This document shows, piece after piece, positions 26,195 through 33,908 of a stretch of 41,037 bases of DNA. Positions within the stretch are counted from its first letter, which is position 1; the number at the start of each line of letters is the position of its first letter. A model generated the notes under the pieces. The model did not search any database. It was not told the DNA's origin and saw only the letters and a program-made list of their open reading frames with translations. The DNA is from an uncultured Curtobacterium sp. (GTDB taxonomy: Bacteria; Actinomycetota; Actinomycetes; Actinomycetales; Microbacteriaceae), in the NCBI GenBank assembly GCA_913778205.1, contig CAJYUW010000037.1, positions 1 through 41,037 on the forward strand. Direction: 5' to 3'. The position numbers and the translations under genes were made by a program.

Positions 26195-26238
26195 CGGACG
26201 GGAGGCACGGTGCGGGTCCGCGCCGCGCCTCCCGTCCG
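26195..26238. terminator. 44-bp palindromic element, copy C
   Basis: Same family as copies A and B with one mismatch between the arms (GGCACGG against CCGCGCC) and centre TGCGGGTCCGCG. It lies 35 bp past the kinase stop and probably closes the molybdenum-kinase transcription unit. Confidence 0.7.
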
Positions 26239-26343
26239 ACAGGAGGACTCGACCGTCCGCCCAGCGGATGACGACACCGTGGGGGCCGGTCCGTAGGGTC
26301 GGTACGACGCACCGGGCCACCGGTGCCGAGAGGGGAAGACCGC

Positions 26344-26571
26344 GTGTTCGGTGCACTGACCGGAGTCCACGTCCTCGTCCTGATCGCGTTCCTCGCGCTC
26401 GACGTGGTCGCGCTCGTGCAGGTGTGGCGCGACCGACGGCGCAGCGATGCGATCAAGATCACCTGGACGATCGTCATCCTGTTCGTGCCCGTCATCGGTG
26501 TGCTCGGCTGGGCCGTGAACTGGGTGCTCGGCAAGGCCGCCGACCGGTTGAACCGGGGCTCGTCGGCCTGA
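26344..26571 (+). CDS. PLD nuclease N-terminal domain-like small membrane protein
   Basis: Predicted 75-aa membrane protein with two helices (VHVLVLIAFLALDVVALVQVW and KITWTIVILFVPVIGVLGWAVNWVLG), matching the PLDc_N type of stand-alone two-helix protein common in actinobacteria. The GTG at 26344 is preferred because GAGAGGGGA lies at ribosome-site distance; an in-frame GTG at 26323 would place that site inside the gene. A TAGGGT about 50 nt upstream may be the -10. The function of stand-alone PLDc_N proteins is unknown. Confidence 0.75.
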   Translation: MFGALTGVHVLVLIAFLALDVVALVQVWRDRRRSDAIKITWTIVILFVPVIGVLGWAVNWVLGKAADRLNRGSSA

Positions 26572-26657
26572 CGCCGGCCGCGGTCCCCGGGCGCCGACCA
26601 GCCGTCCTGTGCGGACGCTCACCCCGGTACGCCCACGTCAGCAGTACCGTGTGCCCC

Positions 26658-26873
26658 ATGGGTGGGAACGAACGGTCCGGAGTGGTGGAGACGATCTTCG
26701 GGCGGCCCCGACCGTGGACCGGCTGGCTGTGGCTCGCGATGGGTGTCGTCTGGGGCGTACTCGCAGTCTCCGGCGGCCGCGCGTACGAGTACGTCGCCGC
26801 GGTCGTCTGGATCGTCGCCGGAGTCGGGATGCTCGTGGCGGGCCGCCGGACACGCTCCCGCGACCCGCGCTGA
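26658..26873 (+). CDS. Small two-helix membrane protein (71 aa)
   Basis: Predicted 71-aa protein with a short polar start (MGGNERSGVVETIFGRPRP), two hydrophobic helices (WLWLAMGVVWGVLAVSG and YVAAVVWIVAGVGMLVAG) and a basic tail (RRTRSRDPR). I do not recognise a named family. TACCGT lies 7 nt before the ATG with no ribosome site, so leaderless translation is possible. It lies 86 bp after the PLDc_N-like gene and may be separately expressed. Confidence 0.6.
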   Translation: MGGNERSGVVETIFGRPRPWTGWLWLAMGVVWGVLAVSGGRAYEYVAAVVWIVAGVGMLVAGRRTRSRDPR

Positions 26874-26979
26874 CCCGTCACCGAGCCGGGTCGAGCGCTG
26901 CAGCGAGGAGCTCCGTCAGGTCGGGGGGGGATCCGCGTCGGTGCAGCCGACGGAGGGTCGTACATTCGCCGTGGCGCGG

Positions 26980-27579
26980 TCAACCCGCCGTGGTCGCCCG
27001 GGCCCGGAGATCCGAGGCGAGCATCATGCCGGTCGCGGCCTGGATCAGCCCGTCGGCGTCCCGGCGCTCGATGCGCCGCGACGCGACGAGCGCCGCGATG
27101 CCCTGCATGGTCGCGGCGAAGAGCATCTTGAAGGCCGTGCGCGCTTCCTCGTCGCCGCCGTCCGTCGGGCGCGGTCCCATGGCCCCGTCGAGGACGGTGA
27201 ACAGCGTCGCCGCGGACTCCCGTGTAGCCCCGTTGCTGCCCTTCGCCTGGAACATCAGCTCCATGAGCGCGGCGTCGTCGATCGCGAAGTCGACGTAGGC
27301 GTGCGCGACCGCCCGGAAGCGCGCGGCGAGGTCGGGTCCCGATCCGGCGAGCGCCCGGCGGACCGCGGTGGTGAGCCGGTCGAAGCCGGTCGATGCGAGG
27401 GCGTCGAGCAGGGCCTGCCGATCGACGAAGTGGCTCCGGGGTGCCCCGTGGCTCACGCCGGTGCGGCGTGCGAGGTCCCGGAGCGAGAGCCCGTCGACGC
27501 CCGACTCGCGGAGTACGAGGACGGCCTCGTCGAGCAGCGCTGCGCGGAGGTTGCCGTGGTGGAACGGGCGGTCTGACAC
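26980..27579 (-). CDS. TetR family regulator controlling the NAD(P)-binding protein gene
   Basis: Predicted 199-aa repressor. The N-terminal HTH (about 8-58) reads HHGNLRAALLDEAVLVL, then LSLRDLARRTGVSHGAPRSHFVDRQALLDAL; SHFVDRQ replaces the more usual HYF..K. HHGNLRAALL and the C-terminal domain (RFRAVAHAYVDFAIDDAALMELMF) resemble the WHG-type TetR group. I choose the GTG at 27579 because TAGGAT lies exactly 6 nt upstream, the spacing used by other leaderless genes here; a GTG two codons earlier is the alternative. It is divergent from the NAD(P)-binding gene with a perfect palindrome between them, so it probably represses that gene and itself. Confidence 0.86.
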   Translation of the reverse strand: MSDRPFHHGNLRAALLDEAVLVLRESGVDGLSLRDLARRTGVSHGAPRSHFVDRQALLDALASTGFDRLTTAVRRALAGSGPDLAARFRAVAHAYVDFAIDDAALMELMFQAKGSNGATRESAATLFTVLDGAMGPRPTDGGDEEARTAFKMLFAATMQGIAALVASRRIERRDADGLIQAATGMMLASDLRARATTAG

Positions 27580-27599
27580 GGACACATCCTACGCCCGAT

Positions 27600-27614
27600 C
27601 TAGTCATTGACTAG
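27600..27614. promoter_or_regulatory. TetR operator palindrome
   Basis: Perfect palindrome CTAGTCA-T-TGACTAG in the 62-bp divergent gap. Its right half overlaps the -35 box (TTGACT) of the rightward gene, and it lies just upstream of the -10 box of the TetR gene, an ideal place to repress both. Confidence 0.7.
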
Positions 27615-27635
27615 TTTGTAGGCAGTGCCTAGATT
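27607..27635 (+). promoter_or_regulatory. Near-consensus promoter, leaderless
   Basis: -35 TTGACT (27607-27612), 17-nt spacer, -10 TAGATT (27630-27635), then 6 nt to the ATG at 27642. Transcription would begin at or next to the A of the start codon, and no ribosome site is present. Confidence 0.75.
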
Positions 27636-27641
27636 GAGCGC

Positions 27642-28289
27642 ATGCAGATCCTCGTGTTCGGTGCCACCGGTCAGACCGGTCAGCACTTCGTCCGCCTCGC
27701 CCTCGCCGCGGGGCACACCGTCCGCGCCGTGGCCCGGACCCCGGCCAAGCTCACGCTCGCGCACGACCGCCTCGCCGTCGTGCCCGGGTCGATCACGGAG
27801 CCGCTCGACCTCGACGGCCTGCTCGACGGCGTCGACGCGGTCGTCGCCATGCTCGGTGACCGTCGAGCGCAGGAGACCCGGCGCGTCAACGACGAGTTCG
27901 TCCGACGGCTCGTCCCCGCGATGCGGCGGCGTGGCGTGCAGCGCCTCCTCTACCAGGCAGGCGGGCTCAGCGCGGTGCCCGGCAAGCGCCTGCCGCTGGC
28001 GCTCCGCGTCGTCCGACGGACGATCGCGCGCAGCTACGACGGGCAGCACCGGGACAACGAGGCGGTGATGCGCTTCCTCGACGCCGAGGCCCGCGACCTG
28101 CGATGGGTCGTGCACCGCGCCGGCATAGGGTCGGACGGCCCGTCGAAGGGACGCCTGCGCCGGTCCTCGTGGTGGATCAGCATCGGGACGTTCGTCGACT
28201 GCGCGGAGTACTCGCTCCGGCTGCTCGCCGACGACGCCGCGGTGCACACGTGCGACGGCAGCGCCTACGCCAGGGGGCGGCGAGGCTGA
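27642..28289 (+). CDS. NAD(P)-binding (NmrA/YwnB-like) oxidoreductase
   Basis: Predicted 215-aa cytoplasmic atypical short-chain dehydrogenase. The Rossmann motif is MQILVFGATGQTGQHFVRLAL (GATGQTG near residues 7-13), followed by AVARTPAKL and DGVDAVVAMLGD. The middle contains RRRGVQRLLYQAGGLSAVPG and ends with RDLRWVVHRAGIGSDGP, typical of the NAD(P)H-binding family. Such proteins reduce quinones or flavins or act as redox sensors, and the substrate here is unknown. A neighbouring TetR gene and operator suggest induction by a small toxic or electrophilic compound. Confidence 0.85.
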   Translation: MQILVFGATGQTGQHFVRLALAAGHTVRAVARTPAKLTLAHDRLAVVPGSITEPLDLDGLLDGVDAVVAMLGDRRAQETRRVNDEFVRRLVPAMRRRGVQRLLYQAGGLSAVPGKRLPLALRVVRRTIARSYDGQHRDNEAVMRFLDAEARDLRWVVHRAGIGSDGPSKGRLRRSSWWISIGTFVDCAEYSLRLLADDAAVHTCDGSAYARGRRG

Positions 28290-28346
28290 ACGACGACCCC
28301 GGACGGGGGCTCGCGCGGCGCGCGGGGACCGGGCGACACTGCCGGA

Positions 28347-28799
28347 GTGCGTCAGCGGAGCATCATCGCCATCGCGGTCGTCGCCGCCTGCGTCGTGTCG
28401 GTGGCCGCCGTGACGGGCCACCAGGCGCACGCAGCATCGGCGGCGGCCGACCGGCTGCACGCCGAGGACGCGTCCCCGCAGGCGATGACGACGGTGTACC
28501 TCCGAGCCGCCGAGCACGGGGACTGCGCCCTCACCGAACGGCTGACGACGTCGGACTCGTTCGCGTGGTGCGCCGCGCCGGGAGCCTGGCTGACCGGTGC
28601 GCCCGAGCTCGTGTCGTACCGGGACGTCGGCAGCGCTGCTCCCGGCACCGTGGGTCGCGGTGGGCGCACCGAGGTGTGCGTCCCGGCCACGATCGACCAG
28701 CGAGCACTGTCGGGCGCCGAAGCGGGGACCCTGCGGTGGAACTGGTGCTGGGTGCGGACCGCCGACGGCTGGCGGGTCGGGGACCAGGGGCAGGGCTGA
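28347..28799 (+). CDS. Secreted protein of unknown function (150 aa)
   Basis: Predicted exported protein: the N-terminal hydrophobic segment (SIIAIAVVAACVVSVAAVTG) is followed by AHAASAAADR, a plausible signal-peptide cleavage site. The mature part reads PQAMTTVYLRAAEHGDCALTERLTTSDSFAWC and ends WNWCWVRTADGWRVGDQGQG, in the style of NTF2-like secreted proteins. Cys residues in HGDC, AWC, EVC and NWC could form two disulfides. The GTG start has GACACT 6 nt upstream, a weak leaderless -10. It converges on the next gene with a 21-bp gap. No specific family is recognised. Confidence 0.6.
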   Translation: MRQRSIIAIAVVAACVVSVAAVTGHQAHAASAAADRLHAEDASPQAMTTVYLRAAEHGDCALTERLTTSDSFAWCAAPGAWLTGAPELVSYRDVGSAAPGTVGRGGRTEVCVPATIDQRALSGAEAGTLRWNWCWVRTADGWRVGDQGQG

Positions 28800-28820
28800 C
28801 GGCGCGCGAGCGGACCCGCG

Positions 28821-29129
28821 TCACCGCTCCCCAACAGCGCGGGCCCGGGGTCGCCCGCGCTCGCGCACCACGGTCGCGATGACGACCACGTCGAGCACCA
28901 CGAGCAGCACCGCCGCGCACCGTGCGACGACCCACAGCACCTCGCCGTGCGGGAGCAGCTGCGACGGGTCGAACGCACCCGTCGCCTCGGAGCGGTCGAC
29001 CGCCCACGAGTCGACGGCCGAGTAGAGCAGGAGGAACGCGGCGAAGGCCGCGTGGAACAGTCCGGCCAGCACCGCGATCGCGATGACGGTCGCGCGCGAG
29101 GTCCGGGTCGACGGGGCCGTGCGGGTCAC
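28821..29129 (-). CDS. Small two-helix membrane protein (102 aa)
   Basis: Predicted 102-aa membrane protein with helices at about 15-36 (IAIAVLAGLFHAAFAAFLLLYS) and 64-85 (VLWVVARCAAVLLVVLDVVVIATVV), separated by an acidic loop (DSWAVDRSEATGAFDPSQLLPHGE). I choose the GTG at 29129 because TACGGT lies exactly 6 nt upstream, the leaderless spacing; a start 13 codons earlier would place the promoter inside the gene. No family is recognised. Confidence 0.6.
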   Translation of the reverse strand: MTRTAPSTRTSRATVIAIAVLAGLFHAAFAAFLLLYSAVDSWAVDRSEATGAFDPSQLLPHGEVLWVVARCAAVLLVVLDVVVIATVVRERGRPRARAVGER

Positions 29130-29135
29130 GGGGAC

Positions 29136-29141
29136 ACCGTA
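29136..29141 (-). promoter_or_regulatory. -10 box TACGGT of a leaderless gene
   Basis: On the minus strand TACGGT is followed by 6 nt and then GTG (29129-29127). The same geometry is seen at several other genes in the window, and it decides the start of the 102-aa membrane protein. Confidence 0.5.
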
Positions 29142-29246
29142 CGGGCGGCCGCCGGGAGAGCCGGGCACGGGACCGGAGCACGGATGAGCGTCCGGTCAGC
29201 CTCCGCTCCGAGCGCGCCCGCGCGCCGTCCGGAGCCGACGACGCGC

Positions 29247-29290
29247 CTGACGGGAGGCACGGTGCGGGCCCGCCCCGCGCCTCCCGTCCG
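29247..29290. terminator. 44-bp palindromic element, copy D
   Basis: Arms CTGACGGGAGGCACGG and CCGCGCCTCCCGTCCG with centre TGCGGGCCCGCC. It lies 12 bp past the stop of the secreted hydrolase (minus strand) and is its likely terminator. The left arm carries the same GGCACGG variant as copy C. Confidence 0.7.
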
Positions 29291-29302
29291 GCGCCCGTCG
29301 CG

Positions 29303-32149
29303 TCAGCGGCGCACGGTGAAGCTCCCCGCGGCCTTGCGCGCGGACCCGTAGCCGACCGCGCTGACCCGGTGCGTCCCCGCGGTCGGCGCCTTCGCGACGC
29401 GGAGCGTTGCGGCGCCCTTCGCGTCCGCCGTCACCCGGACGACCCCGCCGCTGTCGATGCGCACCGCGACCGACTCCCCCGCCCGGAAGCCGGTGCTGCG
29501 GAAGACGGTCGAGCGCCCCTGCTGCGGCTGCGTCGGGCTCACGGTCACCGTCCCGGTGCCGGCGGTCGCCTCGGCGCACGCGTCACCGGCGACGCCGACG
29601 GGCGGTGCGGACGGCCGGGTCCTGCCAGCCACCCGGACGCCGTCGTCCTCGCGGAGCGTCAGCGTCCCGGTCCCGTCACCGAGCACGGCGCCACCCTCGG
29701 TCAGACTGACCGACGTCGACCACGTCGTCGTCGGCGACCCCGACGCGTGCCGGTCCCCGACCTTCGGCACCACGACGCTGTGGCAGACCTCCCCGGGCCG
29801 GAACACGACGGTCTGCACGGTCGACGGGACCACGGCGTCGAACGAGTCGAGGTCGAACGCGACGCTCGCCGTCTGCTCGGCGGGCCGCGACAGCACGAGG
29901 GCGATGCGCGTCGACCCGCGTCCGGCACCCTCGTCGACGAAGCGGTCGGCGACCCGGACGGTGGGCCGGTCGACCACGCGCGGCGTACCGAGCGAGCTGG
30001 CCGGCACGGCGGAGAGGTCGCTCAGGAGCAGTCCGGTCCTGCCCCTCGGGACGACGACGGCCACCTGACGGATCGACGCGAGGTCGACGCCGGTGAAGGA
30101 CGCGAGGGGCACCCGCGCCTCCTGGAGCAGCGTCTTCCGCGGGACCGACGACGACCCGGGCAGGAGCGCGCCGGCCCGGCTGACGTCGGACAGGCGGACG
30201 CTCGCCGTCGCCCCGGCCGCGTCGGTCAGGCGGAGCGACACGTCGGCGGCGGTCCTGGCTCGGTCGTCGGGGGTGAGCCGGAGGGACAGCGCCACGGCGG
30301 AGGACAGGTCGCCGTGGGCAGCGTCGACCGCGACGCGGACCTCGCCGCCGGTCGCCGTGCCGGTCGGTGTGACGTGGAGTGCGGGGGTCGCGGGGACGGA
30401 CGGCGCGAGCCAGGCCTGCACGTAGTCCGGGGCGATGGTGTCGCCCGAGACGCAGGTCGGCAGGGTCGCCCCGGCCGCGATGCCGTCGGAGCTCGCGCAG
30501 GTCGTCCCGCGCAGGTCCCCCGTCGTCGTCACCGCGGCCGTGGCACGGGTGAACGGGGCGAGGTCGAGGCGTGTGGCGCCCGGGAGCGACGCGGAGACAC
30601 GCACGTCGGCCGTGCCGAGCGCGGACGGCACACGACCGCTCCCGTCGAAGTACGGCAGGAACTGCTGTTCCCCGGCGAGGGTCAGGCGGAAGAAGCCGCT
30701 GACGAGGCTCGTACCGACCGCGTACTGCGCGGACGGAGAGAGCCGGGTCGTCCCCTTCGCCTTCGCGCCGCAGACCGGGTCGGTGTCGTCCCACCAGTCG
30801 TCCGACGAGGCCTTCGGGTAGGTCGCGGGCGTCCACGTGCTGTTGAAGAAGTTGTGGTTCGCGCCCATCACGAGCACCGAGGAGCGGAGCACGTCGTCGC
30901 CGTACGCCGTGCGTGAGTCGTCGAAGAAGTGCTGCCCCTGCAGGTCGGACACGTCACCGTCGCAGTACGGCAGCACGACGGCCGTGTCGACGTCCGGCAG
31001 GGTCGTGCGGCCGAAGTCGGTCGGCGCGAGCGGCATCACCGACACGATCCCGAACGGCTGCTTCCGCTGGGCGTTGAGCAGTGCCGCACGGACGACCCCG
31101 TCACCCCCGCGCGAGTGGCCCATCAGCCCGACGTGCTGGAGGTCGAGCTTCCCGACGAGCCGCGAGGACAGGCGCGGCTCGCTGCCGGCGTCCGCCCGCT
31201 GGAGCAGCGCGAGGTGGTCGAGGACGAGCTGCCCGCGTGCGAGCGCCCCGCCGTCGTCCGCGTAGGTGCCGTCGAGGGCGTTGATCGCGTTCGCCGAGAT
31301 CGACACCACGACGACGCCGTTGCTCGCGAGCGCCTGGGCCGCCGCCGCGTAGCCGAGGTGGCTGGGGATGACCGTCTGGCCCTTGCCGCACGGCCATCCG
31401 GCGTCGGACGGCGTCCCGCCGGAGCAGGCCTCGTGCCGTCCGTGCAGGAACACGGCGACGGGACGCCTCCCCGGTGCGTCCGCCGGCAGCCAGACCGCCG
31501 CGCGGAGCTCGCCCTTGCGCCCGGCGAACCCGCGGATCGTCTCGGCCTGGTCGCCGAGGTCGTAGTCGGCACGGACGACGGAGTACGGTCCCGCCGCGGC
31601 CGGGTCGGCGTCGAGCGGCGCCGGGGCCTCCTCCGGGACGGACCGCGGGGTCGCCTGCGCGGAGGCGGCGGGCCCGGTCGGCCGCTCCACCGTGGCGGTC
31701 GAGCCGGCGACGACGCTCCTGGCGTCGGCGACGCCAGGATCGGTCGTCGTCACCGTGAGCGTGCGCTGGTCGATGCTGGTGGCCGCGACGCCGATGTCCT
31801 GCCCGTCCACGACGAGCGTCGGCGCGGCGGCACGGACGGGGAGCGGCTCGTCGAGCGTGAGGCTGACGGTCCAGCCGCCGTCGGTCGGCGTGACGGTCCA
31901 GCCCGGACCGGAGGCGACCGGTGCGACACCGGTCGTGATCGTCGTGCCCGTGCCCGTGCCCGACCCGCTGCCCGACGGCGGACCGTCGACCGCGGCGGCC
32001 CCGGCGGTCGCCGTCGGATCGGTCACGGGCGCCGCCACGGCGGGCAACGCGACGAGGCTGCCGGCGAGGGCCAGCGCGCCGACGACGGCCACGGCGGCGA
32101 GGGTGCCACGCGTGCGGTGGCTGCGGCGAGTTCGGCGGTGACGTTCCAC
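29303..32149 (-). CDS. Large secreted alpha/beta hydrolase with Calx-beta-like and Ig-like domains
   Basis: Predicted 948-aa exported enzyme. The signal peptide is about 1-40 (LAAVAVVGALALAGSLVALPAVAA), followed by a Gly/Thr-rich linker. The alpha/beta hydrolase domain is about 188-475: RRPVAVFLHGRHEAC (oxyanion region), nucleophile elbow GLMGHSRGGDG (Ser346), acidic PYCDGDVSD (Asp397/399) and NHNFFNSTW (His432). Two later segments follow: about 730-850 resembles a Calx-beta repeat (RFVDEGAGRGSTRIALVLSRPAEQTASV), and the last 80 residues are an Ig-like module. There is no membrane anchor. The GTG start at 32149 gives an intact signal peptide, but the ribosome site is weak. The substrate is unknown; polyester, lipid or wall-ester hydrolysis is possible. 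Confidence 0.78.
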   Translation of the reverse strand: MERHRRTRRSHRTRGTLAAVAVVGALALAGSLVALPAVAAPVTDPTATAGAAAVDGPPSGSGSGTGTGTTITTGVAPVASGPGWTVTPTDGGWTVSLTLDEPLPVRAAAPTLVVDGQDIGVAATSIDQRTLTVTTTDPGVADARSVVAGSTATVERPTGPAASAQATPRSVPEEAPAPLDADPAAAGPYSVVRADYDLGDQAETIRGFAGRKGELRAAVWLPADAPGRRPVAVFLHGRHEACSGGTPSDAGWPCGKGQTVIPSHLGYAAAAQALASNGVVVVSISANAINALDGTYADDGGALARGQLVLDHLALLQRADAGSEPRLSSRLVGKLDLQHVGLMGHSRGGDGVVRAALLNAQRKQPFGIVSVMPLAPTDFGRTTLPDVDTAVVLPYCDGDVSDLQGQHFFDDSRTAYGDDVLRSSVLVMGANHNFFNSTWTPATYPKASSDDWWDDTDPVCGAKAKGTTRLSPSAQYAVGTSLVSGFFRLTLAGEQQFLPYFDGSGRVPSALGTADVRVSASLPGATRLDLAPFTRATAAVTTTGDLRGTTCASSDGIAAGATLPTCVSGDTIAPDYVQAWLAPSVPATPALHVTPTGTATGGEVRVAVDAAHGDLSSAVALSLRLTPDDRARTAADVSLRLTDAAGATASVRLSDVSRAGALLPGSSSVPRKTLLQEARVPLASFTGVDLASIRQVAVVVPRGRTGLLLSDLSAVPASSLGTPRVVDRPTVRVADRFVDEGAGRGSTRIALVLSRPAEQTASVAFDLDSFDAVVPSTVQTVVFRPGEVCHSVVVPKVGDRHASGSPTTTWSTSVSLTEGGAVLGDGTGTLTLREDDGVRVAGRTRPSAPPVGVAGDACAEATAGTGTVTVSPTQPQQGRSTVFRSTGFRAGESVAVRIDSGGVVRVTADAKGAATLRVAKAPTAGTHRVSAVGYGSARKAAGSFTVRR

Positions 32150-32450
32150 GTCGGGTACCCCTGTCTGGGAGCGCGCGCGGCCTGGTGGCACGCGGTCGAG
32201 GTCACGGTAGCGAGACCGATCGGCCAGTCGGATCATCCCGCAGGATGACCGTCCCGGACGGGGGTCGTGGGCGGTCGACGCACGATCTCGTGCGTGCCGC
32301 GCGCAGTTGCGTGCGTGGGCGCCCCCGATGCGCAGGAATACGCCGGGAAGAGGCAAGGATGCCGCTCGCGCTCCTCATTAGGATTCCGTCAGGACCGCCG
32401 ATCGAGTGCGGTCCCGCCACGCACGCCGGCCCAACGACGGGAGGTTCGAG
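32150..32450. promoter_or_regulatory. 301-bp divergent promoter region
   Basis: No gene is seen. It separates the secreted hydrolase (minus) from the DUF6421 operon (plus). A possible minus-strand -10 is TACCGT (32209-32204) and a plus-strand -10 TAGGAT (32379-32384); neither has a good -35. An inverted repeat TCATCC-CGCA-GGATGA at 32233-32248 is a possible operator. Confidence 0.4.
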
Positions 32451-33908
32451 ATGTCCCAGTTCGTCCAGAAGCACACGCAGGACGCCATCATCGGAGAGCC
32501 CGAGGTCGTCGAGGACCGCTCGGTGCGTGAGGTCGCGACGCACCCCGCCTGGCTGCGCCTCAAGGACGCCGTCGTCGCGCTCCAGCACCTGCAGACCACG
32601 GACGGCTCCGTCCCGGACCCCGCCGACCACGCGGCCGCCGCAGAGCTGGTGTCCGTGATCGTCCCGGCGATCACCGAGCTCGCCCCGGCGTTCCCGCACG
32701 ACGCTGCGTACCTGGAGCAGCTCCCCCGAGACTTCGCGGCGTGGGCGGCCCAGGGCTTCGGCGTCCCGGACTTCCTCGACTCGCTGAACGCGTTCCAGCC
32801 GCAACGGCACCGGGTCGACGGCCTCGGGCACCTCGTCGTGTTCCCCATGTACACGCAGAACGGCAGCGCCTCGCGCTTCGTCGAGGCCCTGCTCGTCGAG
32901 GTCATCTGGCCGGACTTCATCGCCGAGCTCGAGGCCGGCGACTACGGCAACGAGCTCTTCGTCGCGCTCCGCTTCGTCGACTTCACGCCCGGCTACGACA
33001 CGAACTCCGCCGTGCTGTTCCCGGAGACCGTGTCGATGCGCGAGGTCCCGGCCTTCACCTGGGGCGCGATCTTCCAGGACCGCGAGGCAGCCCGCTACCG
33101 CCGGGTCGTCCGCGCCGCCGCCGAGGTCACCAAGCTCGACCTGCCCGAGGCCGCCGCGGCGATGCTCGACGACCAGGAGCTCACCGAGCGGGTCTTCGTG
33201 ATGTGGGACATCATCCACGACCGGTCGCACATGCGCGGCGACCTGCCGTTCGACCCGTTCATGATCAAGCAGCGCATGCCGTTCTTCCTCTACTCGCTCG
33301 AGGAACTGCGATGCGACCTGACCGCGTTCCGCGAGTCGGTGTCGCTGCAGCGGTCGCTGGGGGCGGTCCCCGACGCCGAGCTGTCCGACGCCCAGCGCGC
33401 GATCCGCGACCACGCGGCGCTGGTGCAGTACGCGGTGCTGTTCGACCGGATCTTCCGCTTCGCGATCACGGGCAGCCGTGTCCGCAACTACGACGGACTC
33501 GGTGGCCAGCTGCTCTTCGCGTGGCTGCACCAGCACGGCGTCCTGCACTGGACCGACACGCAGCTCACGATCGACTGGGACGCCGTCCCGGACGTCGTGA
33601 TCGCCCTGAGCGACCAGATCAACGACCTCTACTGGCGGTCGATCGACCGCCCGAAGTCCGCGCACTGGCTGGCCGCCTACGAGATGCTCACGCAGACCCT
33701 CACCCCACACCCCGCGTCGGCGTGGGCGAAGGGGCTGCCGACCGAGACGCTCGCCGGGCCGCCGAGGGGCTTGACCGACGCCGTGCTCGACGACGAGTTC
33801 CCGCTCTCGATGTTCTACGAGGCGCTCGACAAGAAGATGGCGACCGTGATCCGGTCGACCGCCGGGATCACCGGCACCACCGACGACGCCCAGCCGGCCG
33901 CCGCGTGA
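32451..33908 (+). CDS. DUF6421 family protein
   Basis: Predicted 485-aa soluble cytoplasmic protein matching my recollection of actinobacterial DUF6421, a family without known function. It has no signal peptide or membrane helix. Conserved-looking blocks are GFGVPDFLDSLNAFQPQRHR, HLVVFPMYTQNGSASRFVEA, MWDIIHDRSHMRGDLPFDPF and SLEELRCDLTAFRE. His256 and His260 (HDRSH), with Glu284, Glu285 and Cys288-Asp289 (EELRCD), could form a metal site; this is inference. The ATG has GGGAGG at good distance. Its stop overlaps the SDR gene (GTGA), so the two products are probably made in equal amounts and work together. Confidence 0.85.
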   Translation: MSQFVQKHTQDAIIGEPEVVEDRSVREVATHPAWLRLKDAVVALQHLQTTDGSVPDPADHAAAAELVSVIVPAITELAPAFPHDAAYLEQLPRDFAAWAAQGFGVPDFLDSLNAFQPQRHRVDGLGHLVVFPMYTQNGSASRFVEALLVEVIWPDFIAELEAGDYGNELFVALRFVDFTPGYDTNSAVLFPETVSMREVPAFTWGAIFQDREAARYRRVVRAAAEVTKLDLPEAAAAMLDDQELTERVFVMWDIIHDRSHMRGDLPFDPFMIKQRMPFFLYSLEELRCDLTAFRESVSLQRSLGAVPDAELSDAQRAIRDHAALVQYAVLFDRIFRFAITGSRVRNYDGLGGQLLFAWLHQHGVLHWTDTQLTIDWDAVPDVVIALSDQINDLYWRSIDRPKSAHWLAAYEMLTQTLTPHPASAWAKGLPTETLAGPPRGLTDAVLDDEFPLSMFYEALDKKMATVIRSTAGITGTTDDAQPAAA

